Source: Mixophyes australis | Taxonomy: Eukaryota; Chordata; Amphibia; Anura; Limnodynastidae | DNA length: 64,000 nt | NCBI GenBank assembly: GCA_036250195.1 | Contig: JAVHZZ010000002.1 | Span: forward strand, 273,858,960-273,922,959 | Direction of reading: 5' to 3' | Shown here: positions 45,465 through 57,494 of the stretch, in pieces | Layout: every line of letters begins with the position of its first letter | Numbering within the stretch: the stretch's first letter is position 1 | Position numbers and translations under genes: made by a program | Notes under the pieces: generated by a model | Seen by the model: only the letters and a program-made list of their open reading frames with translations | The model's database searches: none | Told to the model about the DNA's origin: nothing

Positions 45465-48400
45465 GCGAAGGAGGACAGCGGGAAGCGGAGGAGGACAGAG
45501 GGCAGCAGAGGGGGACAGCGGGCAGAAGAGGAGGACAGCGGGCAGCAGAGGAGGACAGCGGGCAGCAGAGGAGGACATAGGGCAGCAGAGGAGGACAGCG
45601 GGCAGCAGAGGAGGACAGAGGGCAGCAGAGGAGGGCAGCAGAGGAGGACAGCGGGCAGCAGAGGAGGACAGAGGGCAGCGGGAAGCAGAGGAGGACAGAG
45701 GGCAACAGAGGAGGACAGCGGGCAGCAGAGGAAGACAGCGGGCAGCAGAGGAGGACAGCGGACAGTAGAGGAGGACATAGGGCAGCAGAGGAGGACAGAG
45801 GGCAGCAGAGGAGGACAGAGGGCAGCAGAGGAGGGCAGCAGAGGAGGACAGCAGGCAGCAGAGTAGGACAGAGGGCAGCAGAGGAGGACAGAGGGCAGCA
45901 GAGGAGGACAGTGGGCAGCAGAGGAGGACAGAGGGCAGCAGAGGAGGACAGCAGGAAGCAGAGGAGGACAGAGGGCATCAGAGGAGGACAGCGGGAAGCA
46001 GAGGAGGACAGAGGGCAGCAGAGGAGGACAGAGGGCAGCAGAGGAGGACAGAGGGCAGCAGAAGAGGACAGCGGGAATCAGAGGAGGACAGAGGGCAGCA
46101 GAGGAGGACAGCGGGCAGCAGAGGAGGACAGAGGGCAGCAGAGGAGGACAGAGGGCAGCAGAGGAGGGCAGCAGAGGAGGACAGCGGGCAGCAGAGGAGG
46201 ACAGAGGGCAGCAGAGGAGGACAGTGGGCAGCAGAGGAGGACATAGGGCAGCAGAGGAGGACAGCGGGCAGCAGAGGAGGACAGCGGGCAGCAGAGGAGG
46301 ATAGCATGCAGCAGAGGAGGACAGAGGGCAGTGGAGGAGGACAGCGGGCAGCAGAGGAGGACAGCGGGAAGCAGAGGAGGACAGAGGGCATCAGAGGAGG
46401 ACAGCGGGAAGCAGAGGAGGACAGAGGGCAGCAGAGGAGGACAGAGGGCAGCAGAGGAGGACAGCGGGCAGCAGAGAAGGAAAGCGGGCAGCAGAGGAGG
46501 ATAGCGGGCAGCAGATGAGGATAGCGTGCAGCAGAGGAAGACAGAGGACAGCAGAGGAGGACAGCGGGAAGCAGAGGAGGACAGAGGGCAGCAGAGGAGG
46601 ACAGAGGACAGCGGGAAGCAGAGGAGGACAGAGGGCAACAGAGGAGGACAGCGGGCAGCAGAGGAAGACAGCGGGCAGCAGAGGAGGACAGCGGACAGTA
46701 GAGGAGGACATAGGGCAGCAGAGGAGGACAGAGGGCAGCAGAGGAGGACAGAGGGCAGCAGAGGAGGGCAGCAGAGGAGGACAGCGGGCAGCAGAGTAGG
46801 ACAGAGGGCAGCAGAGGAGGACAGAGGGCAGCAGAGGAGGACAGCGGGCAGCAGAGGATGACATAGGGCAGCAGAGGAGGACAGCAGGCAACAGAGGAGG
46901 ACAGCAGGCAGCAGAGTAGGACAGAGGGCAGCAGAGGAGGACAGAGGGCAGCAGAGGAGGATAGCGTGCAGCAGAGGAGGACAGAGGGCAGCAGAGGAGG
47001 ACAGTGGGCAGCAGAGGAGGACAGAGGGCAGCAGAGGAGGACAGCGGGCAGCAGAGGAGGACATAGGGCAGCAGAGGAGGACAGCGGGCAGCAGAGGAGG
47101 ACAGCGGGCAGCAGAGGGGGATAGTGGGCAGCAGAGGAGGACAGAGGGCAGCAGAGGAGGATAGCGTGCAGCAGAGGAGGACAGAGGGCAGCAGAGGAGG
47201 ACAGCGGGCAGCAGAGGAGGACAGCGGGAAGCAGAGGAGGACAGAGGGCAGCAGAGGAGGACAGCGGGCAGCAGAGAAGGAAAGCGGGCAGCAGAGGAGG
47301 ATAGCGGGCAGCAGATGAGGATAGCGTGCAGCAGAGGAGGACAGAGGGCAGCAGAGGAGGACAGCGGGAAGCAGAGGAGGACAGAGGGCAGCAGAGGAGG
47401 ACAGAGGACAGCGGGAAGCAGAGGAGGACAGAGGGCAACAGAGGAGGACAGCGGGCAGCAGAGGAAGACAGCGGGCAGCAGAGGAGGACAGCGGACAGTA
47501 GAGGAGGACATAGGGCAGCAGAGGAGGACAGAGGGAAGCAGAGGAGGACAGAGGGCAGCAGAGGAGGGCAGCAGAGGAGGACAGCGGGCAGCAGAGTAGG
47601 ACAGAGGGCAGCAGAGAAGGACAGAGGGCAGCAGAGGAGGACATAGGGCAGCAGAGGAGGACAGCAGGCAACAGAGGAGGACAGCAGGCAGCAGAGTAGG
47701 ACAGAGGGCAGCAGAGGAGGACAGAGGGCAGCAGAGGAGGATAGCGTGCAGCAGAGGAGGACAGAGGGCAGCAGAGGAGGACAGTGGGCAGCAGAGGAGG
47801 ACAGAGGGCAGCAGAGGAGGACAGCGGGCAGCAGAGGAGAACAGCGGGCAGCAGAGGAGGATAGCGGGCAGCAGAGGAGGACAGAGGGCAGCAGAGGAGG
47901 ATAGCGTGCAGCAGAGGAGGACAGAGGGCAGCAGAGGAGGACAGCGGGCAGCAGAGGAGGACAGCGGGAAGCAGAGGAGGACAGAGGGCAGCAGAGGAGG
48001 ACAGAGAACAGCGGGAAGCAGAGGAGGACAGAGGGCAGCAGAGGACAGCGGGCAGCAGAGGAGGATAGCGGGCAGCAGAGGAGGACAGAGGGCAGCAGAG
48101 GAGGGCAGCAGAGGAGGACAGCTGGCAGCAGAGGAGGACAGCGGGAAGCAGAGGAGGACAGAGGGCAGCAGAGGAGGAAAGCAGGCAGCAGAGGAGGACA
48201 GCGGGAAGCAGAGGAGGACAGCGGGAAGCAGAGGAGGACAGAGGGCAGCAGAGGAGGACAGCAGGCAGCAGAGGAGGACAGCGGGAAGCAGAGGAGGACA
48301 GAGGGCAGCAGAGGAGGACAGAGGGCAGCAGAGGAGGATAGCGTGCAGCAGAGGAGGACAGAGGGCAGCAGAGGAGGACAGCGGGCAGCAGAGGAGGACA

Positions 48401-49300
48401 GCGGGAAGCAGAGGAGGACAGAGGGCAGCAGAGGAGGACAGAGAACAGCGGGAAGCAGAGGAGGACAGAGGGCAGCAGAGGACAGCGGGCAGCAGAGGAG
48501 GATAGCGGGCAGCAGAGGAGGACAGAGGGCAGCAGAGGAGGGCAGCAGAGGAGGACAGCTGGCAGCAGAGGAGGACAGCGGGAAGCAGAGGAGGACAGCG
48601 GGAAGCAGAGGAGGACAGAGGGCAGCAGAGGAGGACAGAGGGCAGCAGAGGAGGATAGCGTGCAGCAGAGAAGGACAGAGGGCAGCAGAGGAGGACAGCG
48701 GGCAGCAGAGGAGGACAGCGGGAAGCAGAGGAGGACAGAGGGCAGCAGAGGAGGACAGAGAACAGCGGGAAGCAGAGGAGGACAGAGGGCAGCAGAGGAG
48801 GACAGAGAACAGCGGGAAGCAGAGGAGGACAGAGGGCAGCAGAGGAGGACAGCGAGCAGCAGAGGAGGATAGCGGGCAGCAGAGGAGGACAGCGGGCAGC
48901 AGAGGAGGACATAGGGCAGCAGAGGAGGACAGAGGGCAGCAGAGGAGGACAGAGGGCAGCAGAGAAGGGCAGCAGAGGAGGACAGCGGGCAACAGAGTAG
49001 GACAGAGGGCAGCAGAGGAGGACAGAGGGCAGCAGAGGAGGACAGCGGGCAGCAGAGGAGGATAGCGGGCAGCAGAGGAGGACAGAGGACAGCGGGAAGC
49101 AGAGGAGGACAGCGGGTAGCAGAGGAGGACAGCGGGCAGCAGAGGAGGACATAGGGCAGCAGAGGAGGACAGAGGGCAGCAGAGGAGGACAGCGTGCAGC
49201 AGAGGAGGACAGCGGGCAGCAGAGGAGGACAGAGGACAGCAGAGGAGGACCGAGGGCAGCAGAGGAGGACAGCAGGGCAGCAGAGGAGGATAGCAGGGAA
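45465..49300 (+). repeat. 20-bp purine-rich minisatellite, ~190 copies
   Basis: The unit is 'acagcgggcagcagaggagg' repeated in strict 20-base register over long stretches. Common variants are 'acagaggg', 'acataggg', 'atagcgtg' and 'gggaagcag'. Some units are shortened by 10 ('gagggcagcagagg'). Since the minus-strand unit has no stop codon in any phase, all three minus frames stay open for more than 1,000 codons. The protein-like repeats are artefacts. Confidence 0.97.
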
Positions 49301-49795
49301 GCAGAGGGGGCAGCGTGCAGCAGAGGGGGGCAGCGGGCAGCAGAGTGACAGAGGGCTGCAGAGGGGGGCAGTGTGACAGAGGGCTGCAGAGGGGGCAGAG
49401 TGCCTGGATGCAGAGGGGGCAGTGTGACAGAGGGCAGAGGAGGGGGACAGAAGGCAGAGGAGGGGGACAGTGTGACAGAGGAGGGGGACAGCGTGACAGA
49501 GGGTAGAGGGGGCAGCGTGAGAGGGGGCAGAGTGACTGGATGCAGAGGGGGAAGTGTGACAGAGGGCAGAGGAGGGGGAAAGTGTGACAGAGGAGGGGGA
49601 CAGTGTGACAGAGGGCAGAGGAGGGGAACAGAGGGCAGATGAGGGGTACAGCGTGACAGAGGGCAGAGGAGGAGGACAGCGTGACAGAGGAGGGGGACAG
49701 CATGACAGAGAGGGCAGCATCAGAGGGGGCAGCGTGAGAGGGGGCAGAGTGACTGGATGCAGAGGGGGCAGTGTGTCTGGATGTAGAGGGGGCAT
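49301..49795 (+). repeat. Divergent end of the minisatellite
   Basis: The 20-bp register dissolves into longer units built of 'cagtgtgacagagggcag' and 'aggagggggacag'. This looks like older repeat sequence at the array edge. Confidence 0.85.
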
Positions 49796-49973
49796 TTTTG
49801 CATACAACTAAATAAGTATTTCTGTCCTGACCTAAATACTTATTACATTTTTTTGACCCAACTACTTCTAAAACAGGACTGCTCAGTAATTATTTTGGAG
49901 GGGTGCCTTAAAAAAATTTGGAGACTCTAAGGGTGCCGCGAACTGAAAAAGTTTGGGAACCACTGCTTTAGTG

Positions 49974-50417
49974 CAAAAGTTGAACAGCTACAAAAAATTA
50001 ATTGATAAAATATTATATGTGGTTACTCTCAATGATGAGTATTAGTGAAAGGTCCTGTGTGTAAGTAAAGAAGGGGTTGATATAGCTACACTGAAATCTG
50101 TATTAGGAGCCTGTGTTTTATCACCTAACCAGGATGTACTGTATACTGGACAGAATATTGAGTCTTCCAACTATAGATAAGATCATCATGTAAGATAAGG
50201 TTTCATGGCAGTCCAGATACTGGTCTTCATATAGTATGGGTAAATATCAGGCCTTAGGATTCATATAGAAATTGTATATATCAATGTACTACTTTTCATA
50301 ATCCAGATTTGAGATAACCACTGTATATAGTCATAATCAGGGCAACAAGCTGCATAAAGAACTTATAGAATTAACCAAGCTTCCATCATTCCTAAGACAT
50401 TTATCATTTATATGTAT

Positions 50418-50466
<49 letters not shown>

Positions 50467-52158
50467 ATCTGTGCATAATATTTTTTACATGGATCATTGT
50501 GTATCTATGATGTTCTGGTGAAAAGATATTTCATTTTTAAAAATTCCTAAATAGAAATGTGTGTGGACGGAAAGCAAAAAAAAGCATACACACAACCATC
50601 ACTCAGTGACCTTAAGGGAAGGGAGGCCATGGGCAGTCATAAATGTTTAAAAGGTTAGTATATTGTGGCAAAGAGGCCTAATTGCCAAACCTCTACTGCA
50701 TAGGGAAAGGTGAGGTCCAAGAGAATCTTAAGGCTGCAGACCAGGTAACACAGCTATAGCATTGCACTTGGGTTATTTTACGTACAGGTCTGAGACATGT
50801 GACAAAGTAAATGTAAAGGTGTGATTTTTACATACATGCTTTGAAGTGTTTATTTCCCCAGCTAACAGCAGAGCTGATAGGGGTGTCGGTACAGAATAAG
50901 AGTTACAGAGCACCTGATGAGATTACTTTTAAAGACAAAGTGGAAGTGCTGCCTGTCAGTCACCCAAGGTTGTGGGAGGAGTCACAACTATACAAGCTTC
51001 TACTGTGCAATTGTGCATTGCAACTGATGCCAGTTAGTGGCTGGCAGGTAGTGAGGGAAACTGCCGTATAACCAGATGTAGGTTGCCTGCTGTTGTCCTG
51101 ATGTTTGATGTGATATTGTGATTTAATAATAATGCACCATTCTGATTTGCAACAAGAAATTGTGCGTGTTGCTGATGTCTGCAAGGTGCTCTTGCAACAA
51201 GTGTTGTCAAAAGGTGTCAAAAGTGCTACAAGAAAGGCACTTTTGTTACAGTATTTGCAAAAAAAATGCCAGTTTGAGGTGAGTAATCTGCTACTGAGGA
51301 TTGGTCCATTTTCCCACCTTCCCCAGGAATATTGACATGGAAAGTACGTGAGTTTTCTGTTTTTGTCTTATTACTGTCTATTTTATGAAACTGTTTTGCA
51401 ATTTGTATTTCTGTATGTCACTTTATCTTTTTTTTATACATTAAGCATTGTAACTTTCTTTGTCATATAAAACACAATTTAAAAATGTTTTATCTTTGTG
51501 TTCATAAATGCTCACATGCCAGATAAGCTTGGCTTTTATAAACACTATAATAAATACAGGGAAATGTTTGGGTTTCAATTACTATGATTAATTTAAGTTG
51601 TGATTACATTGTGAGATAGATTTAAGAGTAACTGAATACTTGTGCAAAGTGTCTGATTTGGAGATTGAAAATATTAGTAGTGGCAGAACCTAGTATAGAA
51701 TCATGAGTTTGATATATCATTTAGGAAGAGTTTAATCATTTTTTGACAGACCAGTTGGGTTTGTTTCGATTAATCCTCAAAGGAGTCTTGTCATGACAGT
51801 TAACTTCAGTCCAAATTTGAAATTGCCCCTACAGGAAATTATATGTGAACCAACACCCTCTTTCAAATAGGTGGCAGCTTTCACCAGTACAATCTGTTTT
51901 TTCACATGTAGTAAATTTGGCAAAAAATAGAAAGTGATGTCACCCATATAATTAAGTATTGATGATTTAATCAGTATCTAATCGATGCTGACGTGAGCAC
52001 ATCCAGATAAGGCTTATCTGAGAGATATAGTCAACATAATTTATAGGGATAACAAATTTATTTTCATACAACACAATATATTTTATTTGTTATTTGATTT
52101 CTCTACCAGGGAGTCCTACACAAGAAGATCATTATCCCTGAAAACAAGAGGTCCACTA
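49974..52158. other. Unassigned DNA with a TA microsatellite
   Basis: A (TA)n run lies at about 50423-50464. No transposon is recognised. Two short plus-strand open stretches (50841-51071, and 51132-51335 with a possible donor 'tttgag|gtgagtaa' near 51280) could be exon remnants; neither resembles a family I know. The remainder is AT-rich. Confidence 0.4.
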
Positions 52159-52369
52159 TACAACTTTCACATTGCCGCACCTGCAATATACCGGGTTTTT
52201 CAAGTCGGGTTTTTGCCGAGTTTCACAGCATCCCAATTCAGAGACCCCGTTCACACTACACCTTGGACCCGGGAATTTTCTGGGTCATACTGAACCCGGG
52301 TCTGCCATGAAAATAAGTTTCAGTCATCACAAGAGGAGCTTTGATTGGTTGAAAAATGGTGAGGCAAGA

Positions 52370-53560
52370 ATCCAAGACCGTGAATGCGTGGAGTTCCCAG
52401 TACATATCATCGGGGATGCAGCTTACCCCTTTGTGGCGATGGTTCATGAAGGGCTTCACACACCAACATAAACTTTCTGTGGAACAAATTCGTTTCGCCC
52501 ATATCCTCAGCTCTGCTTGGATGGTGGTTGGACGATTGAAAGGACGTTGGCAGTGTTTATTGTAGCGCATTGACATTGATACCAAACTTGTGCCCCAATG
52601 TTATGGCTCACGCCCCAGGTATCAACTCCTAGAACTGCTTCAGAGGTCTTCGCCTATAGCAGCCGCCTTTCCCGTAGAGCTGAACTTGCTCAAAGGTACT
52701 CGGATGCCGCCAGGTCTTGTTCTCTAGTAGTAGTAGTAGGAGCTGATAACCTGAGATCGTAGCGCAGGTGATTACAAAGGAGAGGAACGTCTGGCGAAAG
52801 GTAGTATACAGTCTCGCAACACTACAAGGCCCATTCTTGATGGACTGAACACACGGGAGATCTGTGTCTGAATCCAGGCAAAGGAGCTGGGTAACTGATA
52901 AAATAATAGTGTCAAGGCAAATGTTTCAGGGTCAAAGGCAATTCAGCGGTGTCAGAAATCAAGCGAGAGATCAGCAATGTCAAAATCCAGGCCAGGGGTC
53001 AGCAACAGTGATACAGAAAACAGCAGTATGCTTGGAAGCAGGGAATATAACCGGCAGTGAGGCCCAGTCCTCACTGCCTTAAATACTTTGATGGACAAAT
53101 CAGAAAGGAGGAGGACAGGGCTGACAATCAGCCTCAGGAGGCTGCTAATTAATTCTTAGCATAGAACTAGCATAGGTCATATCACAAACCAGGAACATGT
53201 ATGAAAATATAAATGACAGATTAGAATCATGCGAGAGATCCCCCTGGAGTTGGAGGATGTTCCTACACCCTCCTGTTCTATGCCACAAAGATAACAGTGC
53301 ATTGTAACTAATGCACGTGCTCGGCTGCTGCCTCACAGCAGGATGTGGTGCACCGCCGCGGCTCGTGACACCCATGTAGTTGCTGCTTGCTGTATTTTAC
53401 ACAATATTTGTGAAATACAGAAAGAGCAGTTTCTACAAGAGTGGAACTGAATATATGTGGATTCTACTACATATGAGGGAGAACGTACAAATACCTCTGA
53501 AGAACTCATTCATACCACCACCACCACCGCCAATTTATCATCATTTATCGAGTAGAGCAG
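52370..53560 (+). pseudogene. Harbinger family 1 transposase exon 3 remnant
   Basis: Pieces match exon 3 of the element at 8476-8913: 'IIGDA' near 52405, then the E-containing region near 52520 with a deletion that removes the 'ENAFG' codons, then after the solo LTR 'AACCILHNIC'-type sequence at 53375-53420. Several frameshifts and the insertion make it nonfunctional. Confidence 0.85.
52599..53370 (-). repeat. Solo LTR, gypsy-like
   Basis: It starts TGTTATGG and ends GTGACA. The flanks CCCAA (52594-52598) and CCCAT (53371-53375) are a 5-bp duplication with one change, and removing the segment restores the Harbinger exon. Its composition and layout resemble the gypsy LTR at 18089 (minus-strand TATA-like 'tatttaagg' near 53090), but it is not the same family. 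Confidence 0.75.
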
Positions 53561-53849
53561 ACAAATGGTTACCTTACAAAAGATTTTTATTCAGAATGTA
53601 AAATACCTTTTTAAAGGGTACATATTATGTCATATGTCCCAAAATAAATCCAATATAAATCAAAAAGTGTGTGTTTTTTCCTAAGGGTCAGAATATTATA
53701 AAAGTAAAAAAACAAATACAAATATACAGTTTAGACACACATGTGCCAATACAGTAGTGCAAAATAAAATGTTTTCAAAGCTTACATTATACACATTTTA
53801 CATATAGAAAATATTTTAAATATTGTTGCCTTAAAAACAGGCAAACATT

Positions 53850-55213
53850 ATAACTGGTAATGTGGGTACTATGGGTTCTGTGGAGTATCTGGGTACTCGG
53901 GGTTATGTGTACTAGACGTATACTCTGGGTTATGGGGAGTTGCCGGGTACTCAGGGTTATGTGGAGCCATTTGTGGAGGATGATGTGGGGTGTTTAGTGG
54001 CGTACCTGGGTTAGGGGGAAATATTTTTTGCCCTTTGTTATATAAAGGTTAAGGGCCCTCAACGTGGTAAGGCGGTTGTGGTTGAGGTCGTGCAGGTCCT
54101 TGAATTCTTGGCATAAGGCGATCTAGTTAAGCCATCATAAATTTGCAGTTTTCCCTCAGACTCTGCTCCTGTATACCCATTATTTATGTTATAAAAGAGT
54201 CCTGCAACTTGCGCTCATTGTCCATGAAGCATTGGAGATGTGCATCTTCTTGGTCCGCCATAGTCATTTTCCTTTCCTTGAGCTGCTCTACCATTAAAGT
54301 GGTCATGGCTTTTGTTGCTTGTTCCATCTTATTTTGCTTCTTCTTCCTTTTAGGAACATTGTAAACTACAAATGGGAAAAGGAAAGGAAATACTAACACC
54401 GAGGATGAATGAATATTATATTGCTGCAAAATTAAATAGTGTTGTAAGCTGACATATGCTTGAGACCTCCTCCCTACTGCACACTAGCTTCACACTGCAA
54501 CATATACGTGTTCATGTTTTAATATGCTTTTACTTTTAGTTTTGTAGTTTTCTAGTCTTGTTTAGTTTTTAGTTTAGTCATGTTACCCTTTCATATATTT
54601 ATTTAATTTACTTTAAAATTTGTAACATTAATAAACTTCCTGTTTAAACATAACGTCAGGTTCTGCGTCGATGTCTAAGGTTGTGCCGCTGGCAGCAGTT
54701 GTGTCTCTTGCAACGCTTGGGTGTGTGGTGAAGGTTGTGGCACTGGCAAAGGTTGTGAGTCTGCCAATTCCTCTACTGACATATTCATGGTTTCTTTGTT
54801 CACATTTGAACATTCCAAATCAACATGTTCTTCCAGCGAATCATTGGTAATCATCAGTGATGGCATGCTTGACTGACTTCTTTCAGCTGTTGGGCTTTGA
54901 GCACCACGGCAGCTTGATGATGGCAATGTCATGGGATTTGCCAGGGCAGAGTTGCCAAACACCACATTACATTGGTAATAAAATTGCCATTCCATGCGGG
55001 CAGCACCTCTCTTTCTCGGGTTGTGGTCATGGACTTTGGAGTATTGTTTGCAGAGTGGCTTCAATTTATTTACCACCTGTTGCTGGCTGCACTTTAGTAT
55101 ATCTTTTTGTAAACTGTTGCATCCTTAACAGTGACTGTGATTTGTTTTTTTATTTCCTCCTCTTCTCTAAAAGCCAACAGCTCTCGCTCCTCATCATCGA
55201 GCCAGTGTGTCAT
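53850..55213 (-). pseudogene. Harbinger family 1 accessory gene, decayed copy
   Basis: Minus-strand homology to the gene at 9230-10760: 'KVHDHNPRKRGAARMEW' in exon 1 and 'MEQATKAMTTLMVEQL' in exon 2 (54372 downward). The tail has degenerate repeats around 'HNPEY' at 53860-54010. The start region near 55213 has frame damage in 'QWM'-type codons. It is not functional. Confidence 0.8.
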
Positions 55214-55494
55214 ATTTGCTCCTTTCTCTCTCTCTGCAGCATTGAAATGACATCATCCTCCAGCATCCCTAGTCCCCCAAACAGCTTCTTTATGTGAGAC
55301 CCGGGTTGAAAAACCCGGGTCTCACCGTTCACACTGCAGTGAACCCGGGACTGAAACGTGAATAACCCTCTAAAAGTCCCGGATCTGATGACCTGGGATT
55401 TTGCCCTGACCCTCTTTCACACTGAGCTTCAACCCGGGTCGTCGGAGCCCAACCCGGCAAAACCCCAGGTTTTTTAGGCAGTGTGAATGGGGTA

Positions 55495-56092
55495 TACTTC
55501 TCTACTTACGATCTGGCATGAGTTCACTTGTCCATATGTTCAACAACATTTCACTCTTTTTAATGACCAATTTAAAATTTATCTAACTACTTACAGGCCT
55601 TTATTGTGTGGGACAGAGGTGACAACTATTCTATTGTAGTCCAGTGGTAAATCTATTTCTATTTAGAATAGATTAGATTAGAATCTGCTGCATATATGAT
55701 GAAACTGTATGAGTCACTACTCTGAAACTCTATAAGTCACTCCTCCATTTTCAGATTCAGTTTATAAGTATACGGTATGCATGCTTCCACAAAATGTCTT
55801 CTAGTTGTAAAAATCATCGAATTATTGTTACGTGTGTGATATATTAACTTTCAAGTCGCAAATAAGAAACATTACTCCTGTGGTAAACAAATCGTATGAG
55901 CTCTACTTTGGGTGTAAAATTGGAGATCAGGACAAATCCCTTATGTCTGTTGTGCTTTGTGAGTAACTTTGCTTAACAGCTGGATGAATGGTAAATTCGT
56001 CACATGTCATTTGCAGTTGCATCTCAAAAATCAGTAGAATCACATGCACTTTTAAGAATTCAGTTAAATATCCTTATATTCCTTCAGCCATC
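55495..56092. other. Unassigned DNA
   Basis: About 600 bp of AT-rich DNA without recognisable features. Confidence 0.4.
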
Positions 56093-56340
56093 AGGGGGTA
56101 AATGTATCAAGGTGCGATTTTTCAAAATCAGCGATTTTCTCGGGAGAGTTGAAATTTGCAAATGTATGTAGCTGAGATTTCATGCAAAATCGCCAGAGTT
56201 GTGCTTCTGTCAAAATCGCTATTTGCAAAATCGATAGAGATCAAACTCCCGACTGTTTGCCACTGCAGCTATACAAGTCTCAAATGTATGAAGCTGCGAT
56301 TAAGAAAACTCAGGAGAGTTTGCTTTTAAACACGCCAGAT
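56093..56340. mobile_element. MITE-like fragment
   Basis: It begins 'ggggtaaatgtatcaagg', a form of DNA-transposon terminus, and contains repeated 'aaatgtatgaagctgcgat'-like blocks with internal complementarity. The opposite terminus is missing, so it is probably truncated at about 56340. Confidence 0.5.
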
Positions 56341-57246
56341 ACAACACGCTGCATAAAAGGCTTATGTCTGATATCTTAACCTCTTTTACCTTCTTACACT
56401 TATTCAAATATTACCTTAGAATAACGACATGAGACTTGAATGTGGCAAAATTAAATGATTTATTTAACTATGGTGGAGGAGAATAAAGCAGTCAGTCTGA
56501 CGTGTGCCAGGCAAAACCCAACTGTCCTAGCATCACCTTAGGACTTTATCATCTGGGGAACAACCAAACCTCTGGGTTCAAGTGGGGGACAACCAATCAC
56601 ACCCCGGGCGCACATATCTATCTGGATGGAGCATCGCGCCCCGATTAAACAGAACCTGCCCATCCTCTGGGCTAGACGGAAAGCAACCACAGGGCAACCC
56701 ACAGGGGTGGTACCTGAACCGAGACTATAGCCGATTCACGCGAAGAGAGGCGGGTTCAATGTGCCCAACACCATAAATGTGCGCCCAAACAACCACTGGC
56801 TGTCGACTGAACTGCGTTTTCCGGCCAAACTCCATCCATCTTCGCGGACAGCCATGTCTTCTGCCAGTAGCTGATACCCATCCTCAATAGTATCCAGCCG
56901 ATTCCTCATGTTCCCAGGAACCAAACGAAGCAGGGAGGGTGGGAGGGCAACATCCAGATCTGCAAGGCTAATTAATACTCCGCCAATCCAACTTATAGCC
57001 TCTGTACCCCTCCCCTATGACACCGGATCGGCGTACCCAATAGTGAACTATTAACACACCAGAGAATAATTCACTTAAAGATACAGCAAAGTAGGCGGTG
57101 CGATCTAACCGCACGGTAAACACAACCGCGAGGGTAAAATTGGAAGTGCGTGGAGAAATTATATTGGAAAGGCTGGTTGATTGTATCGACTTGGTGCTAC
57201 CAGTTATAATAAACTCAACAGAAATTTGAGATAGTCGGGCTATCAA
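56341..57246 (-). other. Unclassified element where the ERV copy 2 5' LTR would be expected
   Basis: On the minus strand there is a short open frame (56924-56736, 'MVPGNMRNRLDTIEDGYQ') and an AATAAA near 56463 in the complement, consistent with the 3' end of a retroelement. It shares no extended match with the LTR at 13827-14666. The class is unknown; a diverged LTR or an unrelated 3' fragment are both possible. Confidence 0.4.
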
Positions 57247-57494
57247 GGAACTATTTCTGTGTTAGGGATTCTTGTTCGGAACAAGAGTAAGCGAGTGGAC
57301 GCGGCTATTTGGAAATACGTCCACCGGTTCATTAGAGATCTCTAGCGGTGTTTGTAGCAACAGGGTTGAAATTGTTGGGTGGAAAGAACAGAGCATTGCG
57401 GTGTCTCTGTGTTCCACATAAAAGGGTATTGTTGGCCGGAAAGAACAGAGCATTGTAGTGTGTTCGTGTTCCGTGTAGAAGGTATTGTTCAACA
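57247..57494 (+). other. ERV copy 2 probable leader
   Basis: The stretch between the unclassified segment and gag has two diverged copies of a ~65-bp repeat containing 'ggaaagaacagagcattg' (57378-57480). It may hold the primer site and packaging signal, but no standard primer site starting TGG could be recognised. Confidence 0.45.

Larger units (their letters stand above)
45211..49965. mobile_element. Nonautonomous hAT-like element filled with a minisatellite
   Basis: The perfect 8-bp duplication CTTTAGTG lies at 45203-45210 and 49966-49973. The ends are 'cggcggttcccaaag' on the left and, inverted, 'cagtggttcccaaac' on the right, a GGTTCCCAAA-type hAT terminus. Just inside each end lies a shared 'cgcggc/gccgcg' context. 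The interior is a long palindrome (45275-45455) and ~4.3 kb of tandem repeats; no transposase is present. Confidence 0.9.
52159..55494. mobile_element. Harbinger family 1, internally deleted copy
   Basis: The left end 'tacaactttcacattgcc' and right end 'gcagtgtgaatggggta' match the element at 415-11165, including CCCGGG motifs at both sides. Transposase exons 1 and 2 are missing: the left terminal DNA joins exon 3 near 52365. The accessory gene survives as a decayed copy. A 772-bp solo LTR (52599-53370) interrupts exon 3. The 3-bp duplication is unclear. Confidence 0.88.

Noticed and set aside
45978..49807. Three overlapping minus-strand frames of more than 1,000 codons
   Set aside because: They arise because the 20-bp unit has no stop codon in any minus-strand phase. 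All three frames read the same cycling peptide; there is no sign of selection for one of them.
52156..55497. Target duplication of the second Harbinger copy
   Set aside because: The flanks read 'cta' and 'tac' and do not match; mutation or a different border would both explain this.
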